Source: Siniperca chuatsi (lineage: Eukaryota > Chordata > Actinopteri > Centrarchiformes > Sinipercidae). Taken from it: DNA of 64,000 nt. Under the pieces are notes generated by a model. The model did no database searches, was not told the DNA's origin, and worked only from the letters and a program-made list of their open reading frames with translations. The position numbers were made by a program, and so were the translations under genes. This document shows positions 24,520 to 43,400 of the stretch, piece by piece (position 1 is the stretch's first letter; each line of letters begins with the position of its first letter). The stretch spans positions 18,666,888 to 18,730,887 of the forward strand of contig NC_058053.1 in NCBI RefSeq assembly GCF_020085105.1. Reading direction: 5' to 3'.

Positions 24520-27341
24520 GGTCCAGTGTTGACCAGCCACTTGGCTACTGGATGCCCACACTCAGTCTGACTTTCCCCTCCAACTACAGTGAGCGCATGT
24601 GACAAGCAGAAACAGTCACTCCTCTTGCACTGAGAAAGATGGGTTCCAGTTGGTTTGAGTTGGGTTATTGGATCGTGACTCCTCTCCTGTCCGTCTGTCT
24701 GTGTTATGGGAGGACAAGGTTGAGCACATGACTCCTTTGGACCCTGCTGCTGTCTCCAGCAAGCCCAGCCCCCCGCAACCCCTGGGCTATTTTGGGGGCC
24801 TTATTGAAGGCGGCTGCTCCTCTTCACTGTGTGGCTGAGTGTGTGAAGCAGTTGGAGAGTGTGAAGGGAGGGGATCAACGCAGAAATAACCGGTGGCAAC
24901 TGGACACCCACCGTATGCACGGGAATGTCAGAGCAGGGTGAGACTGAAAGGACAGAGGAGGAGCAAAGTATCCCACAACACCCCGCCCAAAGCTTCTGCC
25001 CCACCAGGACAACACACACCAGTGTTATTTCCTGTAAATGTGGGTGATGAAAATTACTGAAAATGCACCCTCACCCCCAGTAACACTCCAAGATCACAGA
25101 GATAACTGAATGCCACATAAATAGCAGTTTTGTCAAGTTATTTATTTAGTCTTAGTCCTCTTACTTAGTCTCATCAACAAATGTTTTAAGTATAACCTAA
25201 AACAGATTTTGTGGTTAGTAACAGTCAGTGTGAGTTGAGGGGAGCTACTGGTTTATTAGCATCTAAGGGGCATATTTAGCAGTGAACCTACATATAGACA
25301 CTGTCAAATTTACACACTCATGTGACCCAGGCCACCCTCAGCCAGAGGCACTTCGCACACACACATCCACTGCTCTAGTGTGTGTGTGTGGGGGGGGACT
25401 TGCCCTCCTTATGGAGACAAAATGCAAGTCCCCTTAACAGAAATCATTCAATTGTAGGGTGAAGACTTGGTTTAAGGTTAGTGAGTAATACTTTCCATCT
25501 ACCACTCTTAATTTTAATTTTATCTGTTTCTCAGATTGATTGGATTTTTAGCTTTAAAGATACATATATAATGTGCAATATAAAACAGCAGATTTAATCC
25601 TGTTGAGTTCTTCATTGAGCATGCAACATAATGGTACTAAACATATGATGTGTGACAAATATGTTTTGTAGTACATGTATTTGGGATAAAATAAACTTTA
25701 TTAGAGTATAACAAACTGTGCTTATCCCTACAATTCATGGGCCCACAGCTCAAGATTTCATTTTTCAGCATCATTCAAGGTGGTGAATAGAAGATGTTTG
25801 AGAGATAAGGATTACTGACTAACTGTTATCAGCTCATGAAGTAACCACCCTTTAAAATAAATCGGATCATAGCTACAGATGCTTATTTTAATTTAGTCTG
25901 ACTTTATGTTTAGGACTTTTATTAATATCTTATAAGAATGTATTTTATAATTCTAAAGGTTATCATCCTCATACAGACCCAGTTTTAAGTCATTCTAACA
26001 TAAAGTTGCTTGAGTTTTTCAGTGTGTCAAATGAATCACTTTGTTACAAGTTTTTGTCTAAACTACCTACATTTGTTATTTTAGCACCATTACAACATGG
26101 AACATAACAGAACTGAACTAATCATTAGACTGTGTGTATTCTAGAGATAATATCGTTCTAAAATAATAGTAATGTATCATTTCCTGAATCATTGGATCCG
26201 CATTGCGATGGGGTGAGTTTTATCAGTATTAATTATAAACTAAAATTGCAGTTTACTGTAGTTCTAACTGTATACCATTTCATCATCCAGTAAATACTCA
26301 ACTACTGTGTGTTGTTGTAAACACTGTAAACTAGAGTAGTTGTGGCAGTGATTGTACTACTGTTTAAATGCTGTATAAATTACAGGAAAATACTGCAATT
26401 ACCTATATGGTAATGAGGGTTTTTATACTGTAAGCCTAAATGTGTTACTGTACTTTTGCTGTAAAGCAGAGATATAGTCTTTGGCAGCACTTAGGCCAGT
26501 AAGTTACAGTAAAACTCTAAATTCTTTGCAGTGTGCTGTTTATAATGTTTTGGATGCCCCGGTTTGTCCAGCAGGTGGTGTAAAAGTAACTGTAATCTCA
26601 GTCAGTTTAAATGTTACAGCTGAAAACAAAATAAGAAGACCTTGGGAAAATTTTCATTTTATTAGTCTATGAAAAATCAGAATGTGAACTATATGAGTTG
26701 AGTGACTTTTATAATAGTGATTAGTTAATTAAAGACAACAATTTGTTTATAACAATTAATCAGCAATAGTAGACTATACGATCTCAGGTATAAGAGAATA
26801 AGAGTGCTGATAACATATTCAACACTATATATAGGCCTACAAATATTTATAGAACAAAATAGAATTATAAATAAACACAACTAAAATAAAAGTCAAATAA
26901 TAAAAAGATGGTCACAGAGGACGATAATTATTTGATCTGGTATATAATAAGTTAAAATAATGTTTTAAAGCCAAAAATAAAAAAAATTAAAATCTGTTTA
27001 TGAATAAGAATTTCCCGATTTGTTCAGTGACGTCAGCGGACGATACCAACTGTCAGAGCAGTCGCGGTGGAGTCAGACCAAACAACACGGCAGTTTGAGA
27101 AATCAACCATGACTCGAACAGACAGCTTCATCGCAGGGCGTATTGTTTACGCTTGTCTTTAAAATCCGCCACCCTTTACACATACCACTTTTGTGCAGAC
27201 GGTTAAAACCGAGCAGTTTATCTCCACCCCCCCTGCCCGTGAGACCTCCGCCGGGACAGAGACGTTTTTCTGTTCAATAATATACAGTCAAGCGGATGAG
27301 CGCTTCCGCTTTGGCTGCAGCCGTCCTGTCACAGCGGCAGT
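24520..27341. other. Divergent intergenic region between TMEM182 and MFSD9
   Basis: 2.8 kb between the two start codons. The TMEM182 side (24560-25000) is moderately GC-rich. The centre is AT-rich without recognised repeats, and the MFSD9 side (27000-27340) has a CRE and GC-rich promoter-like sequence. No extra exon is apparent. Confidence 0.5.
27028..27035 (+). promoter_or_regulatory. Consensus CRE (TGACGTCA) upstream of MFSD9
   Basis: A perfect palindromic CREB/ATF site lies about 310 bp before the MFSD9 start codon. It opens a locally GC-richer stretch (27028-27340) inside AT-rich DNA, as expected of a CpG-type promoter with no TATA box. Factor binding is inferred from the motif only. Confidence 0.5.
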
Positions 27342-32718
<5,377 letters not shown>

Positions 32719-33590
32719 AATGATGAAAATCACTGCAAATCTATCATATAGAGAAGTGCTCTTATTTGTAGGAGGCTAGCTGTGAAGATGAACAGCAGAC
32801 TCATAGTGGGAACGATGTTTCCTGCTCAAATGCCTCTGCCAAACATATCTGTACAGGTATATGTGATGACATCACAGGATCAAAATGGCTTGTCACCACC
32901 AGCACTGCAATCCTCCTCTGAGGAAGAGTAACTTCAAACCTCATTGAGTTGAAGTCAGGGCTGAGAAGTTTCATCTGCTTCCGTCTATGCTAAAGTTTGA
33001 TCAGACAGAAACATATGGGCCTCGTGTTGGCACCGACCACTTGGGACAGCTTGATTGGAAACAATGCTCACTTTTATTTTTAATGTCATTCTCTAACCAC
33101 TACTTTGTCCAAACTCCCCAGAGTTACTGTCTGCCTGCTGATGATATACTACAAGTTAAAATAACTTCTACTCCTTCACCAAAATACAAGGTGATCCTCC
33201 TTTCATATTCCAGGCAGTAATGCTTCAAATATTCTAAAATGAGCTGAACCTATAGTTGCTGTGGGGAAAATCGGGCTGCCTGACAGTCCCAAGGTAGATT
33301 ACACTGTTGTACTATAGAAGTAGCCAAGTTGGCCATAATTAGTTTTACCATTTTACCTCAATGCCAGTAGTTTATCCTAATGCACTGCATCAGAAATGGT
33401 TCCCACAGTGGTATATGAGCAAATGTTTGCTCTAGTTTCTGACTCTTGAATTTTACAGTTTGTTAATTTATCTTAGGATATGTTTAAATAGAAATTTAAA
33501 GAAATATTTATTTTTTTTGTTTAAAGTTAAGTTTCAGCTGTATACTGAGCACCACTGTACATGCCAGATTCATGCCAAAAAGTCACAAGG

Positions 33591-33596
33591 AATAAA
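33591..33596 (+). terminator. Candidate polyadenylation signal of MFSD9
   Basis: An AATAAA lies about 870 bp past the MFSD9 stop in a stretch without further coding potential. It falls before the end of the convergent SLC9A2 gene, so it is a plausible 3' end. Other candidates exist nearby (about 33951), so the assignment is tentative. Confidence 0.3.
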
Positions 33597-34344
33597 CATT
33601 TTATATGCAAGTCTATGGTGTTTTGAGTTGTATGTACATACTTCCCATCTTCTCTTCCTCTATGGTGCTTTCAGTGTCATATTTATAAACTTACATTGTA
33701 TTCATGGTTTAATCAAGAATGCTTGATAACAACTTTCAATAACATAGAACATTTTAAAAGAAAATATAATGAAGTGGGCCCAGATTTGTGAGGTCCATCA
33801 GTTTAACAGACATACAAAAGGCCTCCAGTTAGTCCCAAGAGTACTTTGTACTGGACAGCAATAGTTCCTCATGTTAAACTAATATGGCTTATATACTGTA
33901 CAAAACTTGTATCTTCAATCATACTGTACAACTGTCACAAACAATAGGCAATAAAATACAAACAAGTATAATATTTACATGTAAGGACTAAGAAATAATT
34001 ACTAAAAACAGTTTAAATTACTTTATCTTTAAACAATTTTTAAAAAATCCTATGGAATTTAAAAGTATTTAAATTACATTAATGTGAATGGTTGGACTCA
34101 CTGTTGACAGTTCATATACAGTTACTTCGCTATAGTGCACTGTGCTTCTGATGTAGTTGACACCTCTGACTTCATTTTGGAAGGTGGTTCATCTCTAATA
34201 AGAAATCAGTGAACCTCCAGTGTTCATTTACATGGCCTTTTTGTGGTATGAATACACAGTTATATGTAGAGACCCCGGAGCTGCTTGAGAACCTGAGACT
34301 CAGTCTGTGGCAGTCTAGCTGCTCTTGAAAGCCCAGGGACACTT

Positions 34345-34438
34345 TTACATCTTCGGGTTCCACTGAGGCTGCCTGAGCAGAGGGTTTCGTGTTGCGTTGT
34401 CTCTGGGTTCAGCAGCCCAGGTTGGAGATGGAGACCAA

Positions 34439-34471
<33 letters not shown>

Positions 34472-37400
34472 TCTTCCTCCTCTGCTGCTTCATGATGCCC
34501 ATTTCTAAAGTTAACAGCTGAGCCGCTGTCATTATCAACAGAGGAGTGGAAGTGACGACGAGGACCAGGAATGCAGGAATCACTGGAGGAGGAGTTTGTT
34601 CTGGACATGCCACGCCCCGTCCTGCCTCTCTCCTCCCCTGTGCTTTTATCCAGCATGTCAACAGAGGGCGCCTCTTGTAGGGTGTCCAACATGTGTGGAG
34701 GCATCATGGCTCTGGAGGAGAAGCGCGCGGGCTGGCCAATCCGAGAGCGTCTGGATGAGTAGGCCACCTTTGACATTGATTCCTGATCATCTGGGACAGA
34801 TGAAGAGAATGGTAAAATTGTAAACAAAATGCCATCATATACATTATATTTTATACAATTGCATGTAAATACCAGAAAGGTCGTTGATGTATGAGGAAAT
34901 GAATGAGCTTTATCCGTTAAACACTGACAATGTTAACATGATGTTTAGCAACTAGAATGTTTATCATGTTCACCATCTTGCATGTTAGCATGCTAACATT
35001 AGCTAATTAGCACTATAGCTGATGGTGAATGGAATGTCGTTAGTTTTGCTTGTATTTGGTCATAAACCAAAGTATTGGACAAATAGAACTCCTCTAATAG
35101 CACTAGAGGTGTAGTCAGGGGATCACAAAAGTTATTAAAATTCATCTTGACATGAATACCTGTCGTAAATTTCATAATCAATCTAATAGTTGTTTAGACA
35201 TTTCAATATTAAACACCAATGTCAGCCTCATGGTGGCACAAGAGGTAAAGTCAGTAGGCTTCATCCTATGAGGACCATGAATATTTGTACAAAATTTCAT
35301 GGCAATCCATCCAATAGTATGTCAATAGTATATTAGATATGTCAGTCTTGACAGTGGTGGATCGACCGACTAACTAATTGCCATCCCAAGAGCCACACTG
35401 CTAGCATGGCTAACAAAAGTCAAGTCTTGGGTTGGAATATTTCACTCAGTGTAAACATCATATACTGTTGCTTCAATGAAAAGCTAGAACAAGCTGATAC
35501 ACAAATAAACACCTGAGCAAGTTCCATTTGCTGAAAAGGCTCTGGAAAAAAAAACTAACAATGAGCCTTGCATTTTCCAACCTTAAATCTCTTTAAAAGG
35601 CAAATAAAAGGGTAAAACTGGGTATTAAGGGGTTAAAAGTAGTTTTAGAAGCTTACCTGTATAGCTCAGCCTCCCAAGAGGAAATTTTGAGTCCAGACTT
35701 TTCCCAGCAGGAAGAGAGAAGTACTTGTGAGATTTCGGCGCCACCTGAGAATAACATGGGAATAAAACAGCAGAATGATAAGTGGAGAGGAAGAATGTTA
35801 AGTGAGAAAAAGGAGAATGATAAACAAGGGATGGGATTAAGAAAGTGAACCTCATTTTTAATTTGGGATGCTTTCATCTGTAGCCAAGCGATAATTAACC
35901 TGCTTTTCACAAGGTTCAATTCTGCTCTCACTTACCTAGGCTGAGAACATAGTGTGTGTAGCAAGATTCATGCAATATCTCAAGTCAATACCAGACAGAG
36001 TTTTCCTGCTTACCGATGACTGAAAGCTGCCAGGTCGGAGGCTGCGGCGGATGCTGGTGTGGCGTCTTATCAATATCTCTTTGGTGCGGCTGTCGTTGGG
36101 CAGGGCATGCTTATTTGTGTATGCCACAGTCTGGTTAAAGAAAACACAAGATACAAGATACAACATTACAAACACAACATCACACAGCAGATTTAGACCA
36201 TTAGTGGACACTTCCAGCTCACAGAATGCTCACAGCAAAAAATTGCTCTTATCTATTTTGCAAAAGGTCAATATGGTCAGACATATCAGACTGTTAAATG
36301 CAACAAATGTGATATGAGTTTAAGAAGGGCACACAAGACCAGTGTACCAAATGAACAGCTCAGGACGTCAAAAAAAAGCTCATGTTCAAACAAATACCAC
36401 CACAGACGGAAAGTGACGCAGGGTTTGTGTGAGAGACAGAACTGTAAATAAGTGAAGAACAGAGGGGTGAGAGACTTGAAAAGAGGGGCTATTAAGATCA
36501 GACAATTTGTCTAGCCAGGAACAAAAGCATATGCTCCCTATTTGTCTACAGATCAAAGCGTCTCTGTGAGCTTTCTAAAATGGTGATGTCATGCCACTAA
36601 TGGAAAAGTACTGCCGACCACAGTCTGGTGCTATGCAAAACAGCACTGAGTTTCAGTGCTTGGAGTAATCACATCATTGTGTGTGAGTAAGGCGTCACAG
36701 AAAATCTATGTTTCCAGTTTACTAGGAAAGTAGAATGAAAATGACCTCTGTTCACTTTTGCTGATTGAAGACAAATATGTCTAACAAACAGAGATCATAG
36801 GATTTTAGGTAAAAGAATATGATGCTGTGCTCTTGTCTTTTCAAGCTTCTACTGCCATTTCATGTAAAAAACAAAAACAAAGGGGATATCACAATTACTG
36901 TATTATGTAGAAGTTGGGAAATTTTCAGCTATGTAGAGGAGCACATGTTAGACTGGGCTGCTGTTGTTGATCCGTGTAGGCAAGACAAACAAGTAATTCA
37001 AATTTCACACTACTGTATCTACTGTAAGCAGCTGGAAGTTAACTACAACAGCAGCGAAATGCAAATGCATGAAGACTTGTTTTAGCTTTCTGCCTTTACT
37101 CAATCACCCAGTGCCTATGGGAGAAAGTGGTTATAATTCTTATGTTGTTTGTCTGTTTGCTGTAGTGGTAACTGCTGCATCAGTGGTGGAAGAGGTAGTA
37201 AGATCCTTTTAAGAGATTGCGAGATTATTTAATATCTCACCCGTTGCCTAATCTTGTACATGTTCTTGGACAGGATGTCGTGCATGTTCTTCAGGTCAGC
37301 AGCCAGGAACTTCTTAGGTTTAGCAGAGTTTTTCTTATCCTCACTAAAAGACAGAAACACAGTTATTAAGAGAAAACTAATTATTTTCTCTATGCCTTTG

Positions 37401-40400
37401 ATCTGAACAGACAATAAGGAGGTGGTGTGATAGAGAAATAGAGAGACATAATGAAGGTTTCATACTTGAGAGAGACAATGGACGGAGCAGCACTGATGTC
37501 TCCAGACACCGTGTCCAGGATCTCCATGGCGTTCTGCAGTTCTAGCTTCTTATACAGCGCCACAATACTGGACTCGGCCCGATTGTCTCGGATCAGGATC
37601 CTCCGCAGGATTAGATTGTTGAACTTCATAAACCTGACATGGAGAGAAAAGACGTTACATTGATTAGGGTAGAGATGTGAAGACTCTGTACTTCAGCAAA
37701 TTGGATTTGAATTGACACAATAATCATGCGGTTTGAAACAATGATGGTTAAAGAATAAGGTTGGTGTTATTCTATATTTTTCTTATTATCAACAAATCCT
37801 CTGAAAAGATTAAAACCCATTCGTAATGAAGGAACATGTCACCCAGTGCAATGGTGTAGCTCACTGATGTGTTTTTAATAGTTCTTGGACAACAATGGAG
37901 CTCTGTTATACAGAGGAATAAACTATATCAGGCTTTGGCTACACAAACAATACTAGTTAGTAGGATACATTCATTGTTGGTTTTTGTCTTTTCATGAGAT
38001 TTGCTGACAATAAGATATAGAATATCACCAGGCGTATTCTTTAAAGTGCTAACCCTCAACTTTAGTTTGAGAGTTGCATACTCTTCAGATGAAGAGCGTA
38101 AGAATTGTAGCCCTTTTTAATACGTAGACCACCAATTCTAGAGGACAGAAAGTACCTGGACAAGTTAAAAGTCATTATATATTCAATATCTGGTCGCAAA
38201 CAGATTTGTTCAAGTGCAATTTTTGCACCTGAACATCCTCCTAACTTTATTTGTGGCTATTTTTGTCTCGTTTACACGGTATAGTTATTATTTATGTTGG
38301 TGCACGTCATATTTATCACCTTTTATTTTTTCATGTTTCATTTTGTGTATAGTAGAAGAATATATTGTATTCTAGTTTTTAAAAGTTACTTGTCTAGACA
38401 GTGTGCAGGTTCTTGTAATTTTGCTGCTGTGACACTTCAATTTCCCTACATAGGATACATTAATTTTATTTTCAAATGTCTAGCAGTTAGTGAGTAGACA
38501 CTTGGTATCTTCCCTGCGAATGCTCCGTCAGGTCTGTACTGCAGCCATCTGCACTTCCATCTTGTTTCAGAGACTTTTTGCATTCAGTTTGGTCTTCAGC
38601 AATGAAACACATGATCAGTGGGATTGCCACATGACTGACCCGATCAATCAAGAACATTCTACTGTTTGGTTATTTGTAAGTTTTAGGATCAATGTCCTGC
38701 TGAATTGTCCTAAAATTGAGGGACTGTGTATAAAGTCAGTTAACCCCACAGTCATGGTTCCATTGTAAATGCAATGTGCAGGAGTACAAAGCCAAAACAA
38801 ACATTTCGCTGCCCCTTTCTGACTGCTCTTTGTTACAGTCAAGGTCACAGCATGTTTTGACCATGGTAAATCAAACTTAAAATCTGCATCCTGGGACTCG
38901 AGGAACTCGTCTCACGAGACAAGCATGAACTGTGTGTCAACAAAGCCATGAGGAAGAGAAGGCTTAGGATGAAGAAGGGAGAAGTGAAAGCAGTGGAGAT
39001 TAAAGGAGGAAAGTGTGTGCACTCCCAAATAAAATGTTAAAATAAATATATAAATAAAAATGTACAATGTGTATAAGCTTTGTATGTGAACATACAATGT
39101 TCAAAGTATTCTATCTGCTCAAAGTGTTTATATCACACGTGATTGTTGACACTGTAATTCAGATTTCATTACTGTATATGTTTTGTGTATGTATATTTTG
39201 TACTGCAATACACAATATGTACTATATACTGTATTTCAATACCATAATGCTATATGGTACTAAACGTGTATACAGTATATGAAGCATACAGTATATCCTA
39301 TGCAACATTGCATTGTTGTACAAAAATTGTGGAGTGTTGAGGAAGCTGCTTTGAAGAAGTATCATTGCTTCTTATCAAAAATATAAAATGTAAAGAATAT
39401 AACAAAGAAAAATATAGATTTGTTGACATGAGTTACTTACTATGAAGGAAACACTGACTGACTGTATAATATATCACTGGGTTTATGACATACTGTAGGT
39501 TTATAGCAACTGTAATTCATTTGAAATGAATGAAATTTGAAAGTAAATAAAAACAATGGCAAAATTAATATTATTTCAAAGTTATAAATTACAGCATTGT
39601 ACAAAGTTAATAGCTAAACGAGTAGAAAAACAAATAGTATTCTATGAAAAACAGTCATTAGCCGCAGCAGGTAACGATGCACCAAAACACAAAACTACTA
39701 GAATACTGTTGTAATATATTGCATGAATCAAGCATGAATGAAGCAGTCTTACACCATTGGTGGCATATGTACCTGGTGTGAGCATAAAAGATTCAAAAGA
39801 GGCTATGAGGAACTAAGTAAAACATTTCAGAGCTTTAGAAAAGAAAAACATCAGTGTCACTGCTGATGGCAGTAGGTGAGTCTGATTAGCTGTCAGCATT
39901 CCCACACAGTCCCAGAGTGAACAATAGTATTGTCAAACAAAACCAGTTTCACTGCAGATTCTTTCTCTTTAAACTTAATGATATGAAGCAGTTAAGCAGT
40001 GAGTAGTTTAAGATCAAGTGAGTAATGTGTACTCACTTGAGGTTACTCATGACTGTACATCAGCAACATGTGGTAACTAAAAGCTTTTTGTTGAGCAGAA
40101 TGAGCAGACAGGAGGAGACAGAACTTTCTTACTTGTCCTTCCAGTAGAAGTGGCTCCACTGTCCACAAAGGTCCTCTATGCCAGCTATGGTGTGCTCCAT
40201 GAGCTGAGAGCAAAGTGAGACCTGTTAACACTCTGTGCAAAAACATACTGTCCACCACATTTATAACAATCACAATCTGTGGCATACCCTGCAGTGAATC
40301 TCTACATTGATGGTGTCAAGATTGCGGTTGGTTCTGCGAACATTGATGTACTCAATCAAAGGTCGAATACTGATGCCCTGTGGAGAAGAGAAAGAAAGAT

Positions 40401-43400
40401 CGCAAATTCAGCAGAACCCAGAAAAACAGACTTTTAAAATCCCAACTGACTGGCAAAAGATTGGGCATCATGCTTGTAATGATCAACCTTCACAGATTGG
40501 AGTGGTAGACACAATAGACAAACTTTACCGATTCAAGTTGTAAAGATTAAACTTTTACGTTTCACTTCACTTTAATGGAATTTGTTTTCGGTTCACAGTG
40601 TTAGCAGCACAACATACAGGCAGCTATTACATATCACAGAATAAATAATAATCGTAGAAAAGGTTTCAGTCGTAGTCATCTGGACACTGTTTTCAGAATT
40701 GAGAATGACTTCTCAATTGAGAATGACTTCCGAAAAAAGAATTCTGAAAACAGTGTCCAGATGACTACGACTGAAACCTTTTCTACGATAGAACACTCCT
40801 GGACGAATGAGGGACTACACCGTCTTAATAAATAATAATCACAACATTCCTAGGTGGACAATGAAGAGCTGCATGGTGCAAGATGAAAGGATTAAAAATT
40901 ATGAGGCAGAATTCAGAATCCTTATTGCAGCTCCAAAAAGCTGTTTCACGTCATTGTAACAACTCAGACTACTTTGACAATGAGTTGAAATCCAAGATCA
41001 TTATATCCTAAACCCGCACAATTTACTAGATAATAAAATCAGTTCTCATCTGGACTTTAAATCACAGGCCACCAGTCTGATTTGCAGCAAACAACTGTGT
41101 CAAATGTTTTGAATACAACTACACAGACACACTCTTACCTGAAGAAAGACAGTGAAGAGGATGATAGCAATGGTAGCAGTGACGAAGAGCTGTTTGCGGA
41201 TGATGTTTTCAGGAAGAGTGAAGACCAAAGCGAATGAAACTGCACCTCGCAGGCCACCGTAGGCCAGACCAAATTGATCTTTCAAGTTAAATGGGATGGT
41301 CCGGAAAGGGTTAATGATCTGAGTCAGCACCAAGACACCTGGGAGGGAAGAGCAGATTTCATGATGTTATTTTTTCAGAAGTTGTGTTGTTAGCAAGTTT
41401 AAAGCTGCACTAAATAATATTTTTATACTAACAATGAATCAAGTGACTGTGTTTAATGTGAAAGGGGTCGCTTGTAGCGATGGACCCACAGAGAATTATC
41501 ACCTGACTCTGCAGTTCCCCTCAGCTCTACCAAGCTTTGTAGCGTCTTTCAGCTCACCGTTTTCATTTTATGACCCACAACTTTACTGTTTTGGTTCACT
41601 CTCATCATCCTTGTTTCCAGCCGCAGCACAGCGGGGAGCAGTTTTTAGAAAAAAAGCTCTGATAAACTCACTGTACCCCCTGCTGCCCAGCACTGAATGG
41701 CAGACAGACAAAGTTAGCAACTAGCTGTTGAACATAGTGGAGCATTTAGCTGCAAAATTTAACCATGTTTGGCCAATATTTCCCTCAGGAGTTGGTGGAG
41801 ACCAAAACCGAGCTAGAAGGTGTGGGCTAAACTTGTCGGCTACCTTCACCATTAACAACTTTATCTCAGCGTTGTGTTTACAGTTTGTTCCGCTCCCCCA
41901 AGTGGTAAAAACAAAACAATTAATTCAGCTTTAAAGAGTAACAGAGTAACTGAAGACCGGACTGAAAAACAGTGATTTGCTGCAATCCCTGATTCAAAGT
42001 TTCAGGCCTGTGCTCTGTTGCACCTGTAACCACACCCAACAGTGTCATGGGGTCCTGGAGTAAACTTGTACATCACTGCAGCAAGGTGAGAAGTTAAACC
42101 ACTGGAGATCAGCAAAAACAAGATTTTTAAGCAAGTGTGTTACTGCGACTAACTGTTGATCAGTGGAACAGTGTGAAACCATTGAAAGGATGTGAATCAC
42201 ACCGCTCATGTGTTAGTGTGTGCATCCTCGAGTGCAATGCACAACACAAAAAAAACTTGGATCCACTTGTAAAAACATTGCTTCATAGCACTACTAGTGG
42301 TCAAAAACTCCAAAGGGCACCTTTAATCCTACAAGACCAACAGATGCCAAGTCAAACAAAACCTGACCTCTAACATGACACAGATACCCCCTGCCCTCTC
42401 CTTACCCAGACCTCTCCATACAAAAGCAAACAGCAATGTGAACAGGATGTAGCCCCAGTTCCACTCGTGTTCTGTTGTTATGGTGACGACCCCAAGGAAG
42501 AAGAAGATGAGGGTCTCAGAGATGGAGCCAAGCATCTTGACCACATGGCGGATGGTTGTGCAGGAACGCTGGGAAACATTTTCCTCCACGTAGTACTTCA
42601 TGGTGAGGGCACAGGTCACAATGCTGCAGAAAAACATAAAACACAGCTGTGTTTTGATGTGTTTTTGCAGCGTTGAAACTGTTATTCAAATATTTGGACC
42701 TGGAAAAATGTTAAAATCTACTCACGCCATTATTGATGAGATTGTGAAGAGCTCGGCCACCAGATAGGCCAGGTAGCTGTACATGAATATGAAGAGTGGC
42801 TCGATTTCTCGGACCTTGGAGGTGAATCTTGTGGTGAAGGCGGCCACAAAGCCAAACAGGATGCCGAAGCCCATCCCACCGAGCCCGACCACGAAGAACC
42901 TTGCCACCCCCAGGAACACATCCACTGACTCCACAACCGGCATCTCCGCCACAAAGGTGAACATGTTGTACAACACCTGAAAACATGTCACACGCATGCA
43001 GACACACAGTCTTTTATGTGCAGCTTTGCATGCATGTATGTGACAGGTCATGGGTGGTGTCAGGGGCTGCAGCCTCTAATGACACAGTTGCAGATAACAG
43101 TGATTTATTGAAATATTTACTCTGCACTGTTTGCAATTTGATAATCTCATTTCACCAAGCAATGCTGAATGACTCACGGGAAAGGAGCATTTGCCAGAGC
43201 AACCGGCTTTGTTCCTTTTCTTCCTGTTCTGCCTATACCTCTGACAATGAACGAGGGCAACTTCAATCTTACTGTTGTTTTCATGTTTTCATGTTTCCAT
43301 GTGGCTGGTTAAAGTCTGCTGTTTGACTGCACAAAACCATTCAAAGTAAGTTTTCAGAGAAAGCAAGAAATTTGCATATATTGGAAATTATGTGAAAGGC

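Noticed and set aside
24520-24561. Longer TMEM182 N-terminus from the upstream ATG
   Set aside because: The 14 extra residues have no counterpart in the family and precede a normal N-terminal membrane segment.
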